Below, piece after piece: positions 50,776-60,672 of a stretch of DNA of 64,000 nt. Positions within the stretch are counted from its first letter, which is position 1. Each line of letters begins with the position of its first letter. The stretch comes from Lachnospiraceae bacterium (GTDB lineage Bacteria > Bacillota_A > Clostridia > Lachnospirales > Lachnospiraceae). The notes beneath the pieces were generated by a model that saw only the letters and a list, made by a program, of their open reading frames with translations, was not told the origin of the DNA and ran no database searches. The stretch spans positions 1 to 64,000 of the forward strand of contig JAGAUD010000022.1 in the NCBI GenBank assembly GCA_017620975.1, read 5' to 3'. Position numbers and translations under genes: made by a program.

Positions 50776-51552
50776 CTATGCGTTCATTTTTCCAATAAAA
50801 TCCCGAACCCGGGCATTAGACGATGAGAAAATTTGCTCAGGAGTGCCCTGTTCCTGAATCAGTCCTTGTTCCATAAAGATGATACGATCCGACACTTCTC
50901 TGGCAAACTGCATCTCATGAGTCACGATGATCATGGTCATATGCTCTTTCGCCAGTTCCTTAATTACTTTAAGTACCTCTACGGTTAGCTCCGGATCCAG
51001 TGCAGACGTAGGCTCATCAAAGAAAAGGATCTTCGGCTGCAGTGCCAGCGCTCTTGCAATCGATACTCTCTGCTGCTGACCGCCGGAAAGCTGGTAAGGG
51101 TATGCTTCTGCCTTGTCCTCCAGACCAAGCTGACGAAGAAGCTTCCATGCTCTCTCCTCTGCTTCCTTGTGGGATACCTTGTCCACGCTGACAGGTGCAT
51201 CGATGATATTCTTCATCACTGTGTAATGAGGGAACAGATGAAAGCTCTGGAATACCAGGCCAAAGCTCTTCTTGATCTGACGCATCTGCTCCTTAGAGGC
51301 ATAGACGCACTTAGTGCTGCCCTTCCTGTCAGCCTTCTCCCAGGCTGCCTTCTCTCCCTGATAAATCAGTTCACCGCCGTCCATCCGCTCCAACATGGTG
51401 GCACAACGAAGCAGGGTAGACTTTCCTGAGCCGGAAGGACCGATAATGGATACAACCTCCCCTTCCTCCACAGACAGGGAGATGTCCTCCAGGACACCTT
51501 TGCCGTCAAAGCCTTTTTTCATGTGATTAATTTCCAACAGCTTGCTGCCCAT
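50776..51552 (-). CDS. Polar amino-acid ABC importer, ATP-binding protein
   Basis: A 258-residue ATPase of the GlnQ/HisP family. Walker A GPSGSGKST is near residue 38, the signature LSGGQQQRVSIARAL near 150, Walker B ILFFDEPTSALDP and H-loop VTHEMQFA follow. A basic insert of about 20 residues (around 70-90) is slightly longer than in GlnQ. It starts 9 nt after the permease gene and completes a three-gene importer. The amino acid carried is not evident. Confidence 0.93.
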   Translation of the reverse strand: MGSKLLEINHMKKGFDGKGVLEDISLSVEEGEVVSIIGPSGSGKSTLLRCATMLERMDGGELIYQGEKAAWEKADRKGSTKCVYASKEQMRQIKKSFGLVFQSFHLFPHYTVMKNIIDAPVSVDKVSHKEAEERAWKLLRQLGLEDKAEAYPYQLSGGQQQRVSIARALALQPKILFFDEPTSALDPELTVEVLKVIKELAKEHMTMIIVTHEMQFAREVSDRIIFMEQGLIQEQGTPEQIFSSSNARVRDFIGKMNA

Positions 51553-51561
51553 ATCTTCCTC

Positions 51562-52278
51562 CTAGCGGTAATAACTGAGTTTCTTCTCTAATGATTCCAT
51601 AACAAAAGCTACAATCAGGTTAAATATGTAGTAGAACACTCCTGCTGCCATTAGCGGCATGATACTGGTCTGCGCCGCTCCGATCTGCTTGGCAATAGTA
51701 AACATCTCCGCTACGGATATGGTAAACGCCATAGAGGTATCCTTTACCAGAGTAATGGTCTCATTTGTAATCGGCGGAAGCACCCTTTTAAATACCTGGG
51801 GCAGGATAATCTTGAAAAAGGTCTGGGACTTAGTGTAGCCCAGAATCTGTGCTGCTTCGTATTGCCCTACCGGCATGGACTCAATTCCGGATCTGTAAAT
51901 CTCCGCAAAGTAAGCGGCATAATTAATCACAAACGCAATGATCACTGCCGGGAAACGGTATCCGCTTCCCATCTTAATACCAAACGCATAGTAAGGTCCG
52001 AAATATACCACTAATACCTGCAGCATAAGAGGTGTGCCTCGCATCACGGAAATATATACTTTCGATATCGTACGTATCAGCCGGATCCCGGACATACGGC
52101 CGAAAGCTACGATCATACCTAACGGCATGGAAAACAACAGTGTCAGCACAAATATCTGTACCGTAACAAGAAAGCCTTCCGCCAATTGTGGAAAAAATGT
52201 AACCACAAATGATGTCAGATTAAGTATCATACCCTGAAGATCTTCCAGCAATTGTGGTAATATAGATGCGATAACCAT
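51562..52278 (-). CDS. Polar amino-acid ABC importer, permease
   Basis: A 238-residue permease of the HisMQ/GlnP class with about five membrane segments. The coupling loop is GQYEAAQILGYTKSQTFFKIILPQ near residue 140. As only one permease gene is present, it probably works as a homodimer. It lies 42 nt after the binding-protein gene. Confidence 0.92.
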   Translation of the reverse strand: MVIASILPQLLEDLQGMILNLTSFVVTFFPQLAEGFLVTVQIFVLTLLFSMPLGMIVAFGRMSGIRLIRTISKVYISVMRGTPLMLQVLVVYFGPYYAFGIKMGSGYRFPAVIIAFVINYAAYFAEIYRSGIESMPVGQYEAAQILGYTKSQTFFKIILPQVFKRVLPPITNETITLVKDTSMAFTISVAEMFTIAKQIGAAQTSIMPLMAAGVFYYIFNLIVAFVMESLEKKLSYYR

Positions 52279-52320
52279 AAATACCTCTTCCCCTTCTGTG
52301 CCGCTTACAACAACGTATTT

Positions 52321-53214
52321 CTATTCCTTACCAAGGCAGACGCTGTCCTGCAGTCCCCACTCTTCTGCGATCTTAGTGAAAGTACCGTCTGCAACCATCT
52401 CATTAATCGTAGCCTGTACCTTATCTCTCAGATCCTCGTTGCCAAGCAGGAAACCTACTGCATACTGCTCTGTAGCCAGTACCTCGTCACCTTCCAACAT
52501 CAGGAATGCGCCTTCCTCACGGCTCTCGATCTGATATTTTGCAACACCGATATCGATAGCAACTGCATCTACAGCACCCATTTCCAGATCCATGAAAGCT
52601 GTGTTGTAATCTGCATATTCAATCAACTCTTTAAAAGAATCTTTCAGTGCAATATTTTCAGGCACCTCTTCATCATTTAAAGCTGCCAGCGCGGAAGAAT
52701 CCTTCTGTACTGCTACTACCTTGCCTGCCAGGTCGCTCTTCTTCTCGATACCGGAATCAGCAGCTACGGCAAATACCTGGCTGTTATCTACATAGGGTTC
52801 TGTCCAGGTATATTCTTCTTCTCTACCGTTCATGGTAAATCCGTTCCAGATGCAGTCGATGGCACCGGAAGAAAGCTCCATATCCTTAGCATCCCAGTCG
52901 ATAGGCTGTTTTACCAGCTCCCAGCCGTTTCTTGCGCATACTTCTGCTGCCAGATCCAGATCAAATCCTACATACTCACCGCTCTCGTCACGATAACCGT
53001 AGGGCGGGAACTCAGGATCAAAACCTACTGTAAAAGTAGTCATCTCCTCTTCCTGAGTACTTACTGCAGTACTTTCAACTGCCGCACTGCTTTCGCCTGC
53101 AACGCTGCTCTCACCTGCTGTACCGTTCTCTCCTTTTGCATCACTTCCGCAGCCTGTCAGCACTCCTGCTGTCAGAGCCATAACACTTAACAAAGCAATT
53201 CCTTTTTTCATCAT
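52321..53214 (-). CDS. Polar amino-acid ABC importer, substrate-binding lipoprotein
   Basis: A 297-residue lipoprotein with signal peptide and lipobox LTGC (Cys near residue 22), a Ser/Ala/Glu-rich linker, and a family 3 solute-binding domain (VGFDPEFPPYGY, then GFDLDLAAEVCARNGWE). The family binds amino acids such as glutamine, histidine, cystine or arginine. GGAGGAG lies just before the tandem ATG codons at 53214 and 53211. It is the first gene of the operon, behind a consensus promoter and palindrome. Confidence 0.92.
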   Translation of the reverse strand: MMKKGIALLSVMALTAGVLTGCGSDAKGENGTAGESSVAGESSAAVESTAVSTQEEEMTTFTVGFDPEFPPYGYRDESGEYVGFDLDLAAEVCARNGWELVKQPIDWDAKDMELSSGAIDCIWNGFTMNGREEEYTWTEPYVDNSQVFAVAADSGIEKKSDLAGKVVAVQKDSSALAALNDEEVPENIALKDSFKELIEYADYNTAFMDLEMGAVDAVAIDIGVAKYQIESREEGAFLMLEGDEVLATEQYAVGFLLGNEDLRDKVQATINEMVADGTFTKIAEEWGLQDSVCLGKE

Positions 53215-53277
53215 AATCTCCTCCATTCTTGAAAGCATGCACCCTTTGTATTCCTTTTGTGGATCCACGCTTTAGCC

Positions 53278-53293
53278 TGCTAACTTGTTAGCA
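53278..53293. promoter_or_regulatory. 16-bp perfect palindrome, likely operator
   Basis: TGCTAACTTGTTAGCA is exactly self-complementary. It lies 7 nt downstream of the -10 box of the amino-acid ABC operon, covering about +2 to +17 of the predicted transcript, the classical position for a repressor. The regulator is not encoded next to it. Confidence 0.65.
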
Positions 53294-53300
53294 CGGTGTC

Positions 53301-53329
53301 ATATTATCACGTTACAGGCAGCTTGTCAA
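53301..53329 (-). promoter_or_regulatory. Promoter of the amino-acid ABC operon
   Basis: On the minus strand TTGACA (53324-53329) and TAATAT (53301-53306) are 17 nt apart. It abuts the stop codon of the gene upstream. Confidence 0.8.
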
Positions 53330-53330
53330 G

Positions 53331-54176
53331 TCAAATGGTCATGCTCCGATACCCGTCCTTAAGCGCCTGCATCACCCTGCGGTTCTCCTCCAGGTAACTT
53401 CTCTCATTCTCTTCCCGCAGGGAACCTCGTTCCATCAGCCTTAAGTAATCCGTCTCCTCTTCCCATCTGCTGTTCAACCACTCTACATCCTGTTCCAGTT
53501 CCAATACAAGTTCAGCGGCTTCAGGCAGGGAAGCTGCATAAGCTACATATTCCTTATCATCCAATTCCATACGTTTTGCACTTAAGAAACTCTTAAGGCT
53601 CTCACCGCTTCCATCTGTCTCATATGCTTTATAAAAGCTTTCTGCCGCCTCTGTATAACGCATGAGTCCTGCAAGAGCAGTACCACGGTTGTGATACAAG
53701 GAAGCTTTCAGCTCTGCCGCCTGCAGTTCTCCACTTCCGGCCGCTTCCTCCCAGGAAGAAATCAGCGCATCATATTCCGAAATTGCAGACAGATATTTCT
53801 TCTGCTCCACCAGATAATCGATTCTCATCTTGCGCTTTTCAATGATATTCAGTCCGGCCCCCTTTTTCAGAGTCTGTTCTACGTCCCGCACCACTGTTTT
53901 ATTGTAGAAACCGGTATATTCCAGGATTCGGCAGACAAAGGCACTGAGTGATCCTTTCTTGTGTACCATGGTATAAAGATCAGCAGCAAGATCCGGCAGT
54001 CCACATTCCTGTCTCAACCAGTCGACAAGACGGTCCGACATAATATCTCTGTCCAGCAGAAAGGCATTTTCTTTCAGACAGTAACACAATTCTTCTATAC
54101 AATATACTTTCAGATTCAGTCCTTCAAAGCAATATGCACAGGATGCATAATTGCCTACACACAGTCTGGCGCTCAT
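53331..54176 (-). CDS. TPR-like protein of the DUF5716/DUF5717 cluster
   Basis: A 281-residue soluble, mostly helical protein. Its N terminus is Cys-rich (residues 5-40, with YASCAYCFEG and EELCYCLKE). Residues about 120-215 look like tetratricopeptide-type helices (YLSAISEYDALISSWEEA, then ASLYHNRGTALAGLMRYTEAAESFYKAYE). The C terminus is a charged coiled coil. The ATG at 54176 follows GAAGGTGG by 4 nt. It lies 34 nt after the DUF5716 gene. No enzymatic motif is seen; a scaffolding role is an inference. Confidence 0.65.
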   Translation of the reverse strand: MSARLCVGNYASCAYCFEGLNLKVYCIEELCYCLKENAFLLDRDIMSDRLVDWLRQECGLPDLAADLYTMVHKKGSLSAFVCRILEYTGFYNKTVVRDVEQTLKKGAGLNIIEKRKMRIDYLVEQKKYLSAISEYDALISSWEEAAGSGELQAAELKASLYHNRGTALAGLMRYTEAAESFYKAYETDGSGESLKSFLSAKRMELDDKEYVAYAASLPEAAELVLELEQDVEWLNSRWEEETDYLRLMERGSLREENERSYLEENRRVMQALKDGYRSMTI

Positions 54177-54210
54177 ATTACCACCTTCCACTTTGATTTT
54201 GTTGCAATTC

Positions 54211-55467
54211 TCAGTCGTACAGCCCGATTTCTTCCTTCCAGATCTGATGACCGGCCGGACGGAACTCTCCGAATCCCAGGTCCTCAACCACCACCTCCAG
54301 CCGCTCCTCACTCAGCATCTGTAGCTTAAGATGAATTCGAGCTATTCCGGCAGGCATACCGTCCAGTGTCATCCGGGCAATCTTTCCATTTTTACCATTC
54401 AAGGGCGCTATGACCAGTTCCAGAGAGTCTTCTTCATGAAGATAACACTCACATTCTGTAATCGCCTCATACCAGTTGGTCCCCGCATCCAGAAGGGCGC
54501 AGTAGGAGTCTTCTCCTTTTCTCACAGCACGCATGCCGATGTTGGCTTTCAGCTTGTCCTGCCCAAGAAGCACATAGCTGCGCCCTGCGGTGCTGGCCTT
54601 TAACCGTTCCATCATGCCTAAGCAGGCCCCCTGACTGTACAGGTTATTTCCCAGAAAGACCCTTCTTCCCTGGCAAAGATAATGAAGGGATTCTTTCATA
54701 GTATCCTGGGTAAAGTCCTCTCCCACCAGATATACTGCAGAAATTCTGTCATTTCGGCATACTTTCTCTGCAATTTCCAAAAACTCTACGTCAAAAGAAG
54801 CTTCGTCCATATCTTTTGGAAACTCATACTCCTCCTGCTCTATCATCACTGCTTTCGGTGTAGTCCTTCCGTTACTCTGCATCTTACTCACCTTTAATAC
54901 AGGCGACTCCATACGAAACATCACAGTTTGAAAAGCTCTCAATTCCTCCGGCTGGTGAATCATGTATTGGTAAAAACTCTCTTCGTAACTCTGGAAGCAG
55001 ATATGCCTGGCTTTCAACCCAACACCTGACAATACCCGCCCCAGCAACTCAATCATGTCGGAGTCCATCTGCTCACAGCTGATTAAGAAAGCTCCGATTC
55101 TGTCTAAGGAGCCCGCCATGGACAACAGACTGAGACTTTTCTTCACAAATAATGTTAAAAGTGCCGCCGGATCATAAGGTTCTTCCTCTATCTGAACCGG
55201 CTCACCGTCCAGTGCAAGCTGCAGCAGGTCATCCACCAGAATGCCCTCATCCTGTTCAGATGCCCGCAACGCTTCTTTGCCGTAGAGCCACTGATTCATC
55301 CCATATTTTTTGCAAAGCACCGTGGGGATGTTATAAATCTGCGTTCCGGCCACGCTGGAAGCAGTTTCCACCTTACTTGTCTCTGCACTGTAGTAACTGA
55401 TCTGGGAATTTTTTTTCCCAAGATCATAGCCTACGATTATCTTACCGTTTCCCGATTTCAATATCAT
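54211..55467 (-). CDS. DUF5716 family actin/Hsp70-like protein
   Basis: A 418-residue protein whose N terminus IIVGYDLGKKNSQISYY has the phosphate-1 form of the actin/Hsp70/sugar-kinase fold, with a second such loop (ALLDAGTNWYEAI) near residue 340 and VYLVGEDF near 245. It corresponds to the DUF5716 family of Lachnospiraceae. An ATP-dependent switch or filament is possible, but the phosphate loop departs from the usual GTTNS (GKKNS here). It starts 5 nt after the large DUF5717 gene. Confidence 0.7.
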   Translation of the reverse strand: MILKSGNGKIIVGYDLGKKNSQISYYSAETSKVETASSVAGTQIYNIPTVLCKKYGMNQWLYGKEALRASEQDEGILVDDLLQLALDGEPVQIEEEPYDPAALLTLFVKKSLSLLSMAGSLDRIGAFLISCEQMDSDMIELLGRVLSGVGLKARHICFQSYEESFYQYMIHQPEELRAFQTVMFRMESPVLKVSKMQSNGRTTPKAVMIEQEEYEFPKDMDEASFDVEFLEIAEKVCRNDRISAVYLVGEDFTQDTMKESLHYLCQGRRVFLGNNLYSQGACLGMMERLKASTAGRSYVLLGQDKLKANIGMRAVRKGEDSYCALLDAGTNWYEAITECECYLHEEDSLELVIAPLNGKNGKIARMTLDGMPAGIARIHLKLQMLSEERLEVVVEDLGFGEFRPAGHQIWKEEIGLYD

Positions 55468-55472
55468 CTTAA

Positions 55473-58400
55473 CTACCTCATAGAGAACAGACTGTTCCCC
55501 AGATATTCCTTATGATACAGCTCCTCCAGCTGCTCATCCATCCGCTCCCAGGCTTCCTCAGAACTGCTTTTCAGGATTTCATTGATTACATGGAACCGTC
55601 CCAGGCTGCAGTCATCACTTTCTTCCTTATGTAACATCCATGTTTGAGTAATGCCTTTTTGCCTTTTCTTTACTATGGTAAAATAGTATTGCAGCATCTC
55701 ACCGTGGAACAACACGAATTCTTTAAAGAAAATCCCACCCGGAGCTGCCGGCAGTTCTTCTGAACGCAAGGGTGACTCTTCTCCGTCTTCCTGACGGATG
55801 ATGTAGTGAATGGTCACTTTTGTATCCGGTGTCTCTCTGTGTTCCACAATGGTCTTATCCTGCAAAGGCTTTAACAATTCCTCGCAGCTGCACAGCTTTT
55901 TAAAGAAATTCAGGTGAATCCCAAGTCCCAGTATCTCCTTTAAGAATACGTGCCGGGCATAGACCTGCTCCTCATCCTCAGGCTCCTGCTTTTGGGCAAA
56001 AAATTTCAGGCAGGCGAGCTTTTCCAAGGTTCCCACAGGCACTTCTTCTCCATATAACTTCACAATTTTCCGGAAAATAAAATCATCCGTTTCTTTATCC
56101 TCTGCAAGGTACTCATAGGCACATCTTCTCAGGAAAGCCATCACGATATCTTTCCGGGCTTCTCCTTTCAGATAATATCGGAAGGATTCCATTCCCCGCT
56201 CGGTAGCGCCTCCCGTCAGCAGGAGCTGCTCCAATAATCTTTCGCATATCGGGAAGATATCCACATCATAAGCCTTGCAGACACCTTGTATCCTCTCAAG
56301 CTCCGACATTGTCCCCTGATAATGGAAAGAAAGATACTTGAGAACCGATCCCTCATACTTTCCCTGACGAAAAGCACAGGCAGCAGCTTCCGTCAACACT
56401 GCATCCTGTATACCGGCAGTCTGGTCTGTCAAAAAGCTGCACAGACGGATAAGTACCTGCGGTTCCATACCCACAGGCCCAAACTTCATGAGCCAGTCAT
56501 AGGCCTTGTCCATCTTTTCCCGAAGGACCAGATTGCTCAGTACCTCTCTACGAGAGGAAGCATCCAGCACTTCCCAGGAAATCTGCCCCAGAAATTCATC
56601 CAGACCGGCTTCCTTTCCATCTTCTTTATAATGAGAAAGAAGATGCATCTGTATCCGTCCTTTAATAAATTCAGAAAGTACGGGGGACTGAAGCAGTTTC
56701 TTCCCTCTCTCCACGATATCCTGAGGCAGACTATTCTGCTTCCTGCTCCTGTCCCAGAGATATTTCTCCCATTCCACACCCGCCTTTTGCCCCGGAGTCA
56801 TATAAACAGCCGTCATATCTGTAAAAGGCTCAGGATTCATCAGTGCCTCTACCGTATACGGAATCGTAGCCGCATATCGGTTGCCCGCCATATCCTCCAG
56901 AATGATAGTATCTTTTTCATTATAAATCGGTATCCAGATACTTCTATTCGTCAGCGGATACCTTGACGCATTCATCAGATCCGGACGATACACATACACT
57001 GCTGAAATATTGGAATTTTCTATTGTTATCATTTTGGCAAAAAGCAATCTTGTAAGACTATCCGCCAAAGGTACGGAGAACATGGCAGGTACCAACAGCT
57101 CCTGATACAGATACGCCAGATGGCTGTTGATATGTTCCTTGATGATCTGATCCACCACGAACCGCTCCATCCGTTCTCTGTAGCGTTCCAGCAGGTCCTC
57201 GCATTTCTCGCGATGCTTTAACAAGTAATAATATAAATACGCCGCATGCTCATAATCCATATTGGACTGCCATGCAAAATACATCAGAGCTTTCCTGGAA
57301 ATATCCGGTTCCTCTTCCGGATTCATGGAAGAGACATAAAATTCATACAGTCTGGTCAGTCTCAATTCCTTCTCGACACCCAGTTCATACCACTCGTAGG
57401 CTTCTTTATCTACTCTGCCGCCTTTGATCAGCTGCGCGCAAATTTCCTGAAGCACCCTGGTATCCTCTTTGCGGCGGTAACAGATCATCAATGTCTTCAA
57501 AAGAACCGGCGTATATTCCCGTTTTCTTGCTGCCAGATAAAGCAGCTGCTCCAGAAGTTCCGGACTCAACAGCTCTTTGCGGACGCCATAAAAGAGCACT
57601 TGCACCTCAAAGTCCCCCAGCTTGCGCAGCAGCGCAGGGTTGTTACTTAAGGTAATCAGTGCTTCCAGATACCAAACCGGGCTGCTGCAGCCGTAACCGA
57701 ACTGTCTCTCAAGCAATGCCCATCTGGAGGCATTGTCTTTCTGGTATTCCGGAGAAAGATACATCAGAAGCCAGGCCGCTTTCCAGGAGGTGCGGTTTCT
57801 TCCCAAAATATCCTCTATCCGAGCGGTAACTCTTCTTACATATTCCCTGTCATGATCGACCAGCGTCGTCAGATAGAGATAATACGCCAATAATGCCGGA
57901 TTATCTTCTCCCTGTTTTTCCATCAGTTCCATGGCATGGGTCAGCACCCAGCTGCCCTCGTGGGCTCTTTCCCGGGTAATGAGAAGCTGCGCCTGGAACA
58001 GACGCGCCACCACATCCTGATCGTCCATTGCAACCAGATGTTCTACCAGACTACCGGTCTCTTTCAGCCACTCAGCATTAGTGGTCTTCTTCATGCGATA
58101 CATCAGATAAGAATCCATCAGTTGTGCCAGAAGGCGCTTTCTTTCCAGGCGGGCAGATTGATACCTGCCATTACCCTCACCCACCAGAACATGAACAGGC
58201 ATCTTAAGGGTCACAGCAGTACTGCAAAGACATACATTTCCAAAGTTCTTGCCTCTGTGCAGCTGATCCGGATCGATGTATACCGGAATGGTACACTGAT
58301 TTCCCAGAAAATCATCCTCTGTGATCACCTCTTTCTCCGTAAAAACAAAGGCTCCTTCCGTGATAATCTGAAAACCGGTGTATCCCCAGCCATCCTTACA

Positions 58401-59039
58401 GATCGTCACGGAAAGCTCCGTCATTTCCACGGGATTGCTGCAAGTCAGTACCTCCTCCCGAAAGCCATAATGCACAGCTTGTTTCTTCCCACAGGCGATC
58501 AGAAATTCTTCCATATTGCGCTGATTCCCCGGCTTTGCACTTAAGCCACGATAGAGATCCATGTACTTTCTGTCATTTCCTTTTAGCAGCTGCAGGAACT
58601 GAGGTCCGTAAAACAGGCTCACCGCTTCTCCCCAGTCATTTCTTGCAAGTGATGCAAACTGGTTCAGATTCTTGATTTCCCCCTGAGAGGACTCTATCAC
58701 CGGATTCGCTGTATGCACAATAAAGGGCAGCATATACTCCCCCTGATTGCTGATAAAGCAAAGTTCTCCTTTGACCTCATCCCCGTTTTCCAGATAGGTA
58801 CCGTAAAACCTAAAGCCAATGGTATCCTGAGAACCGGAAAATTCCCGGTTTAAGATTTCCAGCCGCAGGTCCGGGCTTACAATATATCCCCAGGTGTCTT
58901 CTGTACCATAAACAGTAAGGGTGCCCTCATAAAGGGCACCCGGTACAAGGTTCAATTCCATTTGTTCACAGGAAAACTCGAGAGGATTTCTTGCCTCTTT
59001 GGACGTTTCTTCCATGATGTGCTGCATGATATTCTGCAT
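55473..59039 (-). CDS. DUF5717 family large protein
   Basis: A 1188-residue protein with no signal peptide or membrane segment. Residues 1-290 look like two or three beta-sandwich modules (LVPGALYEGTLTVYG, then VCLCSTAVTLKMPVHVLVGEG). Residues about 300-1000 are helical and repeat-like, with many Leu/Tyr/Glu helices as in an alpha-solenoid. The end returns to beta structure. It fits DUF5717, a family of unknown function found with DUF5716 in Lachnospiraceae. AAGGAG lies 10 nt before the ATG. It heads the three-gene cluster. Confidence 0.7.
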   Translation of the reverse strand: MQNIMQHIMEETSKEARNPLEFSCEQMELNLVPGALYEGTLTVYGTEDTWGYIVSPDLRLEILNREFSGSQDTIGFRFYGTYLENGDEVKGELCFISNQGEYMLPFIVHTANPVIESSQGEIKNLNQFASLARNDWGEAVSLFYGPQFLQLLKGNDRKYMDLYRGLSAKPGNQRNMEEFLIACGKKQAVHYGFREEVLTCSNPVEMTELSVTICKDGWGYTGFQIITEGAFVFTEKEVITEDDFLGNQCTIPVYIDPDQLHRGKNFGNVCLCSTAVTLKMPVHVLVGEGNGRYQSARLERKRLLAQLMDSYLMYRMKKTTNAEWLKETGSLVEHLVAMDDQDVVARLFQAQLLITRERAHEGSWVLTHAMELMEKQGEDNPALLAYYLYLTTLVDHDREYVRRVTARIEDILGRNRTSWKAAWLLMYLSPEYQKDNASRWALLERQFGYGCSSPVWYLEALITLSNNPALLRKLGDFEVQVLFYGVRKELLSPELLEQLLYLAARKREYTPVLLKTLMICYRRKEDTRVLQEICAQLIKGGRVDKEAYEWYELGVEKELRLTRLYEFYVSSMNPEEEPDISRKALMYFAWQSNMDYEHAAYLYYYLLKHREKCEDLLERYRERMERFVVDQIIKEHINSHLAYLYQELLVPAMFSVPLADSLTRLLFAKMITIENSNISAVYVYRPDLMNASRYPLTNRSIWIPIYNEKDTIILEDMAGNRYAATIPYTVEALMNPEPFTDMTAVYMTPGQKAGVEWEKYLWDRSRKQNSLPQDIVERGKKLLQSPVLSEFIKGRIQMHLLSHYKEDGKEAGLDEFLGQISWEVLDASSRREVLSNLVLREKMDKAYDWLMKFGPVGMEPQVLIRLCSFLTDQTAGIQDAVLTEAAACAFRQGKYEGSVLKYLSFHYQGTMSELERIQGVCKAYDVDIFPICERLLEQLLLTGGATERGMESFRYYLKGEARKDIVMAFLRRCAYEYLAEDKETDDFIFRKIVKLYGEEVPVGTLEKLACLKFFAQKQEPEDEEQVYARHVFLKEILGLGIHLNFFKKLCSCEELLKPLQDKTIVEHRETPDTKVTIHYIIRQEDGEESPLRSEELPAAPGGIFFKEFVLFHGEMLQYYFTIVKKRQKGITQTWMLHKEESDDCSLGRFHVINEILKSSSEEAWERMDEQLEELYHKEYLGNSLFSMR

Positions 59040-59105
59040 TGTGTAACCGCTCCTTTACTATTATCATTAGTTTATCATAGCACCGGAGTGTTTTCAACCT
59101 TTTTA

Positions 59106-59969
59106 CTACTCCATGTTCAGCTTTTTGGTGATGATGTAGTTGCTGAGGAAATAGAGAACAATTGCGGTTATCAGGTTGATCAGAATGCTGATGGTATATG
59201 TGGGGGTGGTGGTCATGCTCAGGGTTACGTTAACTTCCTCTATCATCTGCTGGGTGGTGTAGAAGGTTATAGGGATCATAACCAGGCTGGTAATGATCTG
59301 GAGGGCAACGGTGATGGCAAAGTAACTGATGATGGACATCATTACTTTGTGTTTGGAGGACAGCTGTCCTATGGTGATGGCACCGAACAGAATCGTCATG
59401 GAGCAGAAAGCACCTATGATGATCTGAAGCAGGTAAAGAAGCGATTCTCCCACAATGCCGATTCCAAGGACGGACTCTATGGCACGTATGATATCATCCC
59501 GGCTGGCTGCCAGTTCCTCGAAAATGTTCATTCCTTCATAAGACATGACCTTGCCGCCGATTGTCAGAATCAGTGCGACCATGGAGAGGAGCATCACCAC
59601 CGTTATCAGAAGATACCAGATGCCTGCCACGAATGTCTTGCTGATCAGGAGCTGGTGAGAGCTAACCGGTAATGTATGGGTCAGGTAGCCTTCGTCGGAG
59701 TACATGGATTTGAAGAAGTGAACTCCAAGATAAATGAATGCGCCATATACCACGCCGATCATTGCAAAAATGTACAGGACCAGCAGCATGATCTTCAATA
59801 TCAGCATGGGGGTAAATCCGGAATTGCTGCCACCAAGCAGAAAGTCCGATATGGAAGGCAGGCAGAAAAACAGGCAGCTTACCGTTGTCATGATGACCAG
59901 GAAAAGGATCAGGGAACCACATACTTTTGCAGTATTTTTCCATTCATATTTCACTAATTTTCCTAACAT
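59106..59969 (-). CDS. ABC-2 type permease
   Basis: A 287-residue protein with six membrane segments and an ABC-2 permease layout; the N terminus LGKLVKYEWKNTAK and the SDEGYLTHTLPVSSHQLL cytosolic loop are typical of YtrC/D-like partners. It overlaps the ATPase gene by 7 bp. With the GntR gene it forms a YtrA-type operon, a class often induced by cell-envelope-active antibiotics. Confidence 0.85.
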   Translation of the reverse strand: MLGKLVKYEWKNTAKVCGSLILFLVIMTTVSCLFFCLPSISDFLLGGSNSGFTPMLILKIMLLVLYIFAMIGVVYGAFIYLGVHFFKSMYSDEGYLTHTLPVSSHQLLISKTFVAGIWYLLITVVMLLSMVALILTIGGKVMSYEGMNIFEELAASRDDIIRAIESVLGIGIVGESLLYLLQIIIGAFCSMTILFGAITIGQLSSKHKVMMSIISYFAITVALQIITSLVMIPITFYTTQQMIEEVNVTLSMTTTPTYTISILINLITAIVLYFLSNYIITKKLNME

Positions 59970-60664
59970 GAGAACACCTCCCTAAAGTATGCATCCACGG
60001 ATTTGCCGTGCTGCTGTCTGATATTGTCTACGGAAGTATACAGTATCAACTGACCGTATCTTAAGAAAATCACTTCATCCAGTACACTCTCAATGTCCCC
60101 GATCAAATGAGTGGACAGAAGGACGCTGGCCCGGGGATTGTAATTGTTGATGATGGTGCGCAAAATATAGTCTCTCGCTGCCGGATCTACACCTGCAATG
60201 GGCTCATCCAGGATGTACAAGTCTGCTTCCCTGCTCATCACAAGTATCAACTGTACTTTCTCCTTGTTGCCTTTGGAAAGTGCTTTCAGCCTAGTGTTTG
60301 CATCAATGTCCAGGCTTTCTAACATAGCAAATGCCTTTTCTTTGGAAAAATCAGTATAAAAATCCGCAAAATAGTCCAGTACATCCCCTATTTTCTGTCC
60401 GTTTCCCAGATAATTCCTGTCAGGCAGGTAAGAAATCCTCGCCTTGGTCTCCACACCCGGTTCCTGCCCGTTGATCAATATCTTACCACCGGTGGGTGTC
60501 AGCAGGCCGTTCATCATCTTGATCAGTGTGGTCTTGCCGCTGCCGTTAGGTCCCAGTAATCCGATGATCTTCCCCCTGGGAACGGTCAGTGACAGATTAT
60601 TGATCGCCACTTTATTCTTGTCATAGGTCTTGGTCAAACCTGTAATTTCAATTAATTCACTCAT
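59963..60664 (-). CDS. ABC transporter ATP-binding protein (YtrB-like)
   Basis: A 233-residue ATPase with Walker A GPNGSGKTT near residue 38, the signature LSKGNKEKVQL, Walker B LYILDEPIAGVDP and H-loop STHL. The GNKEK form of the signature is characteristic of the YtrB/BcrA-like group. GAGGGAG precedes the ATG at 60664, 8 nt after the GntR gene. It energises the permease encoded downstream. Confidence 0.9.
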   Translation of the reverse strand: MSELIEITGLTKTYDKNKVAINNLSLTVPRGKIIGLLGPNGSGKTTLIKMMNGLLTPTGGKILINGQEPGVETKARISYLPDRNYLGNGQKIGDVLDYFADFYTDFSKEKAFAMLESLDIDANTRLKALSKGNKEKVQLILVMSREADLYILDEPIAGVDPAARDYILRTIINNYNPRASVLLSTHLIGDIESVLDEVIFLRYGQLILYTSVDNIRQQHGKSVDAYFREVFSC

Positions 60665-60672
60665 ACTCTCCC

